Below, one piece after another: positions 59,837-64,000 of a DNA stretch of 64,000 nt. Each line of letters opens with the position of its first letter. Position 1 is the stretch's first letter. The notes under the pieces were generated by a model. It worked only from the letters and a program-made list of their open reading frames with translations. It was not told the DNA's origin and did not search any database. The DNA is from an uncultured Eubacterium sp. GTDB taxonomy: Bacteria > Bacillota > Clostridia > Oscillospirales > CAG-272. The stretch lies in the NCBI GenBank assembly GCA_900544285.1, contig UQUT01000006.1:29043-93042 (forward strand), written 5' to 3'. A program made the position numbers and the translations under genes.

Positions 59837-61117
59837 ATGAAATCAAGCGAATTTGAAAAGTGCTATAAAGATTACACGCCGCTCAAAGTCGGCAAAGATA
59901 TTATCGAAAAGCTCCGTCGCTTCAGCGACGTGTCGTCCGTATATGATGACGCAAGCAAAAAATTTCCGGCGGCAGAGCACGTTTCGCGCGGCGGAGCGGA
60001 CGAAGATATACGCGTGTTTTTTGAACTTCTGAAATATTCATATGCAGGTTACGACTATTATAAAGACATATGCGATTTTGACAAAATCCGAGATGAACTC
60101 ATAGCGTCCGTTCCCGAAAGCGGGCTTTCTTCGAATGAGCTGAAAAAGCGCATTCATTCATCGCTTAAAGACATAATAAATGACACGCATTTCTCTTTTG
60201 CGGGAACTCCGTATCTTGAATTCGGTCATCTTTTTCGCGCATATTTTTCGGATATCGTTTTTGAAAAACGTGGAGATAAATTGACGGTAATATCTGAGGG
60301 AGAGTTGCACGGGAAAATGTTTGCTCCCTCCGAAATCAGCGATGAAAATCTGTTTCTCACTCTCCCGTCTCCGAGCGGAGCCGCGCGCTTTCTCTTCGGG
60401 GAATACACGGAAAATCCGTCCGGCGCGCTTGAGCTTTGCGGGATTTCCGTTCCTCTGCATGTTTGTCGTACAGACGAGATAACGGAGAATAACGTGCCGC
60501 TGTATGATGAAGAAACGCTCGGCGTGCCGACCGTTTATCATACATCTTATGTTCTTGACCCGAGCAAATTATCTGAATTTTCGGACATGGGAACGAAATA
60601 CAGCGGGGCAAAAAATCTTATCTGGTCTGTAATGAACAACCGCGGCGGGGCGAGCGGATTTCCGGAAGCTTTCACAAAAGCCCTTTCCGGATATGCGAAT
60701 TGGGAGCTAGAGCTTGCCGAACTTATATCCCCTCTCTTTGAAAAAGAAAATGAAAACGCAGACGAAAAAAGATATTCGATATTCGTAAGCGACAGAAACG
60801 ACCCGTCCCGCTCCGGCTTTGAAGGGAAGCTTTATCTTCTTCAGAACAAAAGAGTCTCGTCTTCCGGCGAGGCAGCGATAATGTATGCAAGGTCTGTAAA
60901 AAACTCGGCAACGGTTGGCAGTGCGTCCTGCGGGTGCGGACAGTTCGGGGATGTCAAATGGTATCGTCTCCCGAATTCAAACATATGCTTTCTGATGGGA
61001 TTCAAGGTCTTTAATATGACAGGATTTACAGAAGGCAGGGGAATACTTCCGGACTACTGGATAGACTCCGCCGATCCGGCAAAAACCGTTGCGGAATATA
61101 TAAATTCAACAAAATAA
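59837..61117 (+). CDS. S41 (tail-specific) peptidase-like protein without export signal
   Basis: A 426-residue protein. The N-terminal part (about 55-115) is the helical S41 head (YSYAGYDYYKDICDFDKIRD, later DIINDTHFSFAG). The C-terminal catalytic region has WSVMNNRGGASGFPEAF, the probable nucleophile in VSSSGEAAIMYAR and the terminal GRGILPDYWI, all typical of S41 proteases. It lacks a PDZ domain that I can recognise and has no signal peptide or membrane helix, so a cytosolic location is unusual for the family. CGGAGGAAATTTTCAT precedes the ATG. Its substrate is unknown. Confidence 0.78.
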   Translation: MKSSEFEKCYKDYTPLKVGKDIIEKLRRFSDVSSVYDDASKKFPAAEHVSRGGADEDIRVFFELLKYSYAGYDYYKDICDFDKIRDELIASVPESGLSSNELKKRIHSSLKDIINDTHFSFAGTPYLEFGHLFRAYFSDIVFEKRGDKLTVISEGELHGKMFAPSEISDENLFLTLPSPSGAARFLFGEYTENPSGALELCGISVPLHVCRTDEITENNVPLYDEETLGVPTVYHTSYVLDPSKLSEFSDMGTKYSGAKNLIWSVMNNRGGASGFPEAFTKALSGYANWELELAELISPLFEKENENADEKRYSIFVSDRNDPSRSGFEGKLYLLQNKRVSSSGEAAIMYARSVKNSATVGSASCGCGQFGDVKWYRLPNSNICFLMGFKVFNMTGFTEGRGILPDYWIDSADPAKTVAEYINSTK

Positions 61118-61120
61118 ATG

Positions 61121-61153
61121 AAAATCACGGAGCCGAAAGCCCCGTGATTTTTG
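61121..61153 (+). terminator. Terminator of the phosphatase-S41 unit
   Basis: AAAATCACGG pairs with CCGTGATTTT, followed by TTG; also A/T flanked on the other strand. Confidence 0.8.
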
Positions 61154-61177
61154 TATGTCTGATATACTGTGTCAAGC

Positions 61178-61876
61178 TCATCCCCCGCTATGCCCTTCGC
61201 AAAGAAACTCTTTGACCCTTTTATTGAATTCATACGGATTTTTGTTTGCTATGAAATGGTCGCCCTTTATGAACGCAAGCTCGGCGCAGGGAATACTCGC
61301 CGCGATAAGCTCCGTATGGCTGCGGCGAACCATATCCTTCGTTCCGGCAATGACAAGCGTCGGAGCTTTGATCTGCGAAAGCTCCTCCGGACTTATATCC
61401 GGCTCGTTCACCATAAGCCCGAGAATTTCGGCGTTCACCCTTGCGCCCTCGCTCTTTTTTGCAAACAGCTTTGCAATCGAATAGCCGATTTCTATCGGTA
61501 TCTGCACGCTTCTTTTTATTCCGGACGGAGAAATATTTGCCCCGCAGAGCACTAGCCGCCCGACCATTGACGGATATTTCAGCGCAAAATAGAGCGCGAT
61601 ATTGCCTCCGTCCGAAAAGCCGAGTATGTGCGCCTTTTCTATACCGTGCGAGAGCATAAAGTCGTGAAGGTCATCGGCAAAGCGGACAAGCGAAAACTCG
61701 CCTTCTCCTCTCGGCGACCTGCCGTGACCGCGGGTATCTATTGCGATCGTGCGGAAATATGCGGAGAAAAACTCCGTCTGATGGACGAAATATCCGCTGT
61801 CCTCGCCGTTTCCGTGAAGGAAGATCAGCGGAAAGCCCTCTCCGCTTTCGGTATAATAAAGAGATATATCCGCCAT
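61178..61876 (-). CDS. Alpha/beta hydrolase
   Basis: A 232-residue alpha/beta-hydrolase-fold enzyme. The oxyanion region is LIFLHGNGED, the nucleophile elbow LGFSDGGN has S88, the acidic residue is probably the Asp in IAGTKDMV, and the histidine lies in KGDHFIANK. Esterase, lipase or C-C hydrolase activity is possible; nothing narrows it. The ATG at 61876 follows GGGAG; the longer frame to 61939 runs into its promoter. It is a single-gene unit. Confidence 0.85.
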   Translation of the reverse strand: MADISLYYTESGEGFPLIFLHGNGEDSGYFVHQTEFFSAYFRTIAIDTRGHGRSPRGEGEFSLVRFADDLHDFMLSHGIEKAHILGFSDGGNIALYFALKYPSMVGRLVLCGANISPSGIKRSVQIPIEIGYSIAKLFAKKSEGARVNAEILGLMVNEPDISPEELSQIKAPTLVIAGTKDMVRRSHTELIAASIPCAELAFIKGDHFIANKNPYEFNKRVKEFLCEGHSGG

Positions 61877-61910
61877 AACGTCGACTCCCGCTCGAAAGTG
61901 TTGCGCTCTT

Positions 61911-61939
61911 ATTATACCCCTGCGAAAAATGTTTGTCAA
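61911..61939 (-). promoter_or_regulatory. Consensus sigma-A promoter of the alpha/beta hydrolase gene
   Basis: Minus strand: perfect TTGACA (61939-61934), 17-bp spacer, perfect TATAAT (61916-61911). Confidence 0.88.
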
Positions 61940-61946
61940 CAGAAAA

Positions 61947-61980
61947 GGCTATGGCGGAAATCTCCGCCACAGCCCTTGTT
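61947..61980 (-). terminator. Terminator of dpaA-dpaB
   Basis: TGGCGGA-GATT-TCCGCCA, extended by GGCT/AGCC, with a TTTTCTGTT side on the minus strand and a TTGTTTTTT side on the plus. Confidence 0.8.
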
Positions 61981-61982
61981 TT

Positions 61983-62564
61983 TTATCCGTCCTTAGGCTC
62001 TTTGCCTATGAAAACCGGTTGGATCTGCCTTCCCTTGAAGGCGGCGACCATTGTATTTTTGAGCATACCGAAATCGCATACGAGTGAATGAGGTTTCTTT
62101 TCCGGGTCGTCCTGCGCCATCGGCACGAAGTATACGTTTTTTCTTTGGAGCATTGCGCCGATGTTCTTAAGGTTCGATGAAAGCGCGTCGTTTGTCGCAA
62201 GCGCAATAACAACGGCTCTATCTGCCCTCAGCTGTGCCTTTGCCGCCATTGTTACGGCGGAATCCGTTATCCCCAGCGCCATTTTGGCAAGAGTGTTTCC
62301 CGTACACGGGGCGATGACGAGCATATCGAGCTTTATTGACGGGCCGATCGGCTCCGCGCCTACGACCGTATGAATGATTTCTCTTCCGCATATGTTTTCA
62401 ACAGCCTGCCTTATGTCCTCCGCCTTGCCGAAGCGTGTATCACAAAAGTAGACGCTGTCATTCATTATCGGCAGGATGTCGTTTCCCTCCGCACGCAGCG
62501 AGCGCAATGCCGCAATCGATTTTTCAACCGTACAGAATGACCCGCAAAAGCAATATCCTATCAT
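61983..62564 (-). CDS. dpaB: Dipicolinate synthase subunit B
   Basis: A 193-residue flavoprotein-fold subunit (SpoVFB). The start MIGYCFCGSFCTVEKSI, the LVIAPCTGNTLAKMALGITD nucleotide loop and the VYFVPMAQDDPEKKP region are diagnostic. With DpaA it makes dipicolinic acid from dihydrodipicolinate in the mother cell, the major small molecule of the spore core. It follows dpaA with no gap. Length is normal (about 200). Confidence 0.94.
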   Translation of the reverse strand: MIGYCFCGSFCTVEKSIAALRSLRAEGNDILPIMNDSVYFCDTRFGKAEDIRQAVENICGREIIHTVVGAEPIGPSIKLDMLVIAPCTGNTLAKMALGITDSAVTMAAKAQLRADRAVVIALATNDALSSNLKNIGAMLQRKNVYFVPMAQDDPEKKPHSLVCDFGMLKNTMVAAFKGRQIQPVFIGKEPKDG

Positions 62565-63437
62565 TTATAAAATACCCTCCTGAAAAAGAATGTTTACGGC
62601 AGTTTCGGCAATGATTTCTCCTGCAGATTCGGGCGCGACCCTTCCGGGAAGCGACAGCGCGCTTATAACCCTGACTCCGGTTTCCTCGGCGGCGCCTTTG
62701 TCAACCCCACCCGGAGCTGACGCAAGGTCGATTATTACAGCGTCATGTCTTACGCTGTAAAGCTCCGCTTTGCCGAGCACAGGTGCAGGCACCGTATTGA
62801 ATATGCACACAAAACCTGAGAGATATTCGCTCATATTTGAGGTGTCTTCCGCTTTGCAGCCGTATACCCTCGCCCATGCCTTTGCCTCAGGTTTACGGGC
62901 AAAAACGGTGACGTCGGAACCAAGCCCGCAAAGCACCTTCGCCAACACCTTGCCTATCCTTCCGAAGCCTATTATTGCCACACGACTTCCGAAAAGCGTG
63001 ACAGGAAGTTCTCTAATCGCAACCTCAAGAGCACCCTCCGCCGTCGGAACGGCATTGAGCACGGAAAGCTCTTCCCTGCCGTAATAATCGATTATTTTAT
63101 TATTATGCGCGGCGGCAAGGCTATATGCCTTTTCGTCAAGTCTGCCGCCCATTATTACTGTTTTTTCGTCGACGCAATTCAGAAGTGCCCCCAGCGTGAC
63201 TTCTTTTTCCGTCATCGGGCAGTTTATTTCCCCGTCCTTGCCGTATGGCAAAGGAAGAATTATTGCGTCCGCCCCGTCACAGGCTTCTTCAAATGACGTA
63301 TATCCGGTGACCCCATCGGGAAGTCTGCACTTTTCAAAGCCCCAGACGCGCGCCTCCGCACCAATTCCCGAAAAATATCCCGCCGCAGATATCTGCCTAA
63401 GGTCCCCCCCTATGAATGTTGTTTTTATATGTTTCAT
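62565..63437 (-). CDS. dpaA: Dipicolinate synthase subunit A
   Basis: A 290-residue NAD(P)-binding subunit (SpoVFA). The start TFIGGDLRQISAAGYFSG and the second nucleotide fold VAIIGFGRIGKVLAKVL (about 154-170) are typical. It is the dehydrogenase partner of DpaB, encoded next without a gap. Bacillus spoVF is under sigma-K; no clear sigma-K promoter was recognised upstream, where only repeats lie. AAGAAGGTATAAGAAA before the ATG is a fair ribosome binding site. Confidence 0.94.
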   Translation of the reverse strand: MKHIKTTFIGGDLRQISAAGYFSGIGAEARVWGFEKCRLPDGVTGYTSFEEACDGADAIILPLPYGKDGEINCPMTEKEVTLGALLNCVDEKTVIMGGRLDEKAYSLAAAHNNKIIDYYGREELSVLNAVPTAEGALEVAIRELPVTLFGSRVAIIGFGRIGKVLAKVLCGLGSDVTVFARKPEAKAWARVYGCKAEDTSNMSEYLSGFVCIFNTVPAPVLGKAELYSVRHDAVIIDLASAPGGVDKGAAEETGVRVISALSLPGRVAPESAGEIIAETAVNILFQEGIL

Positions 63438-63496
63438 TTTCTTATACCTTCTTTTTATATATTGCGGACTTCTCCGCTCACTACATAATATGCCGC

Positions 63497-63632
63497 CCTA
63501 CTTTTCTTTGAAAAGAAAAGTAGGCACCGTTCTTTTCTTCGAGAAGAAAAGAAGGCAAAAGAAGCTTTGGTTATTTGTTTTGTGCAAATCTTATAGTAAG
63601 CAAGCATATGTGATTTTTCATCTCCGTTTTTG
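63497..63632 (+). repeat. Free-standing palindrome-terminator element (array copy 1)
   Basis: Two palindromes (CCTACTTTTCTTTGAAAAGAAAAGTAGG region at 63497-63524 and TTCTTTTCTTC/GAAGAAAAGAA at 63530-63553) are followed by GGCAAAAGAAGCTTTGG, TTGTGCAAATCTTATAG and a GTGATTTTTCATCTCC hairpin with a T run (63607-63632). No gene ends here: dpaA starts at 63437 on the other strand. Confidence 0.8.
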
Positions 63633-63651
63633 TTTTGGTTACACTCAAAAA

Positions 63652-63768
63652 GAAAAGTGGGCACCGTTCTTTTCTTCGAGAAGAAAAGAAGGCAAAAGAA
63701 TCTTTGGTAATTGGTTTGAGTAAATCTTATAGTAAGCAAACAGAGGTGATTTTTCATCTCTGCTTTTT
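63652..63768 (+). repeat. Free-standing palindrome-terminator element (array copy 2)
   Basis: A near copy of the previous unit at a 137-bp period (GCACCGTTCTTTTCTTC at 63661 against 63524). It ends with the terminator CAGAGGTGA-TTTT-TCATCTCTG-CTTTTT (63739-63768). A third, truncated copy (GGCAAAAAGAAACTTCAATAA) follows at 63787-63810. Confidence 0.8.
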
Positions 63769-63841
63769 CTTTATTGTGAAAAATCGGGCAAAAAGAAACT
63801 TCAATAATTTGTTTGTGCGTTCCTTTTCAGCCTCTCACTCT

Positions 63842-63937
63842 GGGGGATATGCAAGCGTGCGGAGCACCCTTGCAGGCTTCGCCGAGAAGAGGGGGATATG
63901 CAAGCGTGCGAAGCACCCTTGCAGGCTTCGCCGAGAG
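63842..63937 (+). repeat. Two tandem copies of a 49-bp unit
   Basis: GGGGGATATGCAAGCGTGCG begins at 63842 and again at 63891; the units differ at a few positions. Each has a GCAAG...CTTGC inverted repeat. No reading frame with a start site is seen in 63438-64000. Confidence 0.85.
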
Positions 63938-63964
63938 GGGTGCTTCCTCAAATTGCTTTCTTTC

Positions 63965-63991
63965 GTACTTTCTTTTCAAAAAAGAAAGTAC
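63965..63991. repeat. Terminal palindrome
   Basis: GTACTTTCTTTT (63965-63976) and AAAAGAAAGTAC (63980-63991) form a perfect 12-bp inverted repeat related in composition to the stop-anchored palindromes. Its context runs off the window. Confidence 0.6.
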
Positions 63992-64000
63992 ATAAAGGAA

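Noticed and set aside
63497..63937. CRISPR-like repetition at the right end
   Set aside because: There are two or three copies without unique spacers of constant length, the repeats contain terminators, and no cas gene is present.

Overview
The window reads as the chromosome of an endospore-forming, low-to-mid-GC Firmicute of the class Clostridia, probably a gut anaerobe of the Oscillospirales/Christensenellales kind. The evidence is a dense set of sporulation genes (gpr-spoIIP, a pdaA-type deacetylase pair, dipicolinate synthase dpaA-dpaB, a cotJABC spore-coat operon, a SpoIIQ-like M23 protein), Firmicute housekeeping genes (mecA, pyrR with an RNA attenuator, ylqF-rnhB-yraN), AGGAGG-type ribosome binding sites and near-consensus sigma-A promoters. 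No rRNA, tRNA, CRISPR array, insertion sequence or complete prophage was seen.

Layout. 0-3.1 kb (minus): DUF362 ferredoxin, ispE and a small Cys protein in one operon, plus a TepA/ClpP-like protease. 3.2-5.7 kb (plus): promoter, pduL, a NifU-like scaffold and a GGGtGRT-family protein. 5.8-8.7 kb (minus): a YD-repeat lipoprotein, a chimeric CotJA/CotJC remnant gene and an XRE regulator. 8.7-13.7 kb (plus): a possible small RNA, an alkaline-phosphatase-superfamily membrane protein, a Gfo/Idh/MocA oxidoreductase and an M28 peptidase. 14.1-15.3 kb: cotJA-cotJB-cotJC. 15.3-16.6 kb (minus): family-4 uracil-DNA glycosylase and MecA. 16.8-19.9 kb (plus): trpS, a TagO/WecA-type transferase and an unknown membrane-anchored protein. 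19.9-21 kb (minus): three small uncharacterised Pro/Cys-rich proteins. 21-23.6 kb (plus): acpP, then pyrR and a uracil permease behind a PyrR attenuator.

23.8-28 kb (minus): three lipoproteins with Thr-rich linkers, each with its own promoter (one solute-binding protein and two paralogues of unknown function). 28.4-33.6 kb (minus): M23 protein, tig-clpP-clpX and a metallophosphoesterase. 33.7-42.2 kb: DUF1540, M19 dipeptidase, yraN-rnhB-ylqF-lepB, two related membrane proteins and secA. 42.4-45.3 kb (plus): an orphan XhlA/holin-like pair, aspartate kinase and an ECF S-component. 45.3-46.8 kb (minus): two polysaccharide deacetylases. 46.9-48 kb: trmL and a DUF402 gene. 48.1-52.2 kb (minus): psuK-psuG and gpr-spoIIP. 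52.3-57 kb: DUF4358 lipoprotein, phosphohexomutase, yebC, argS. 57.3-61.1 kb (plus): OppA-type lipoprotein, histidine phosphatase, S41-like protein. 61.2-63.4 kb (minus): alpha/beta hydrolase and dpaB-dpaA. 63.4-64 kb: repeats only.

The most unusual features are (1) a dispersed composite element of about 100 bp whose palindrome begins at, or contains, the stop codon of six genes and which ends in an intrinsic terminator, always oriented with the gene; it also occurs as extra tandem copies. (2) A gene in which a CotJA-like head is fused in frame to the last residues of CotJC, as though cotJB and most of cotJC had been deleted from a second cotJ operon, yet the reading frame has stayed open while diverging. 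(3) The pduL/NifU-like/GGGtGRT operon, the triplet of small Pro/Cys proteins and the isolated holin-like pair, all of unknown role here.
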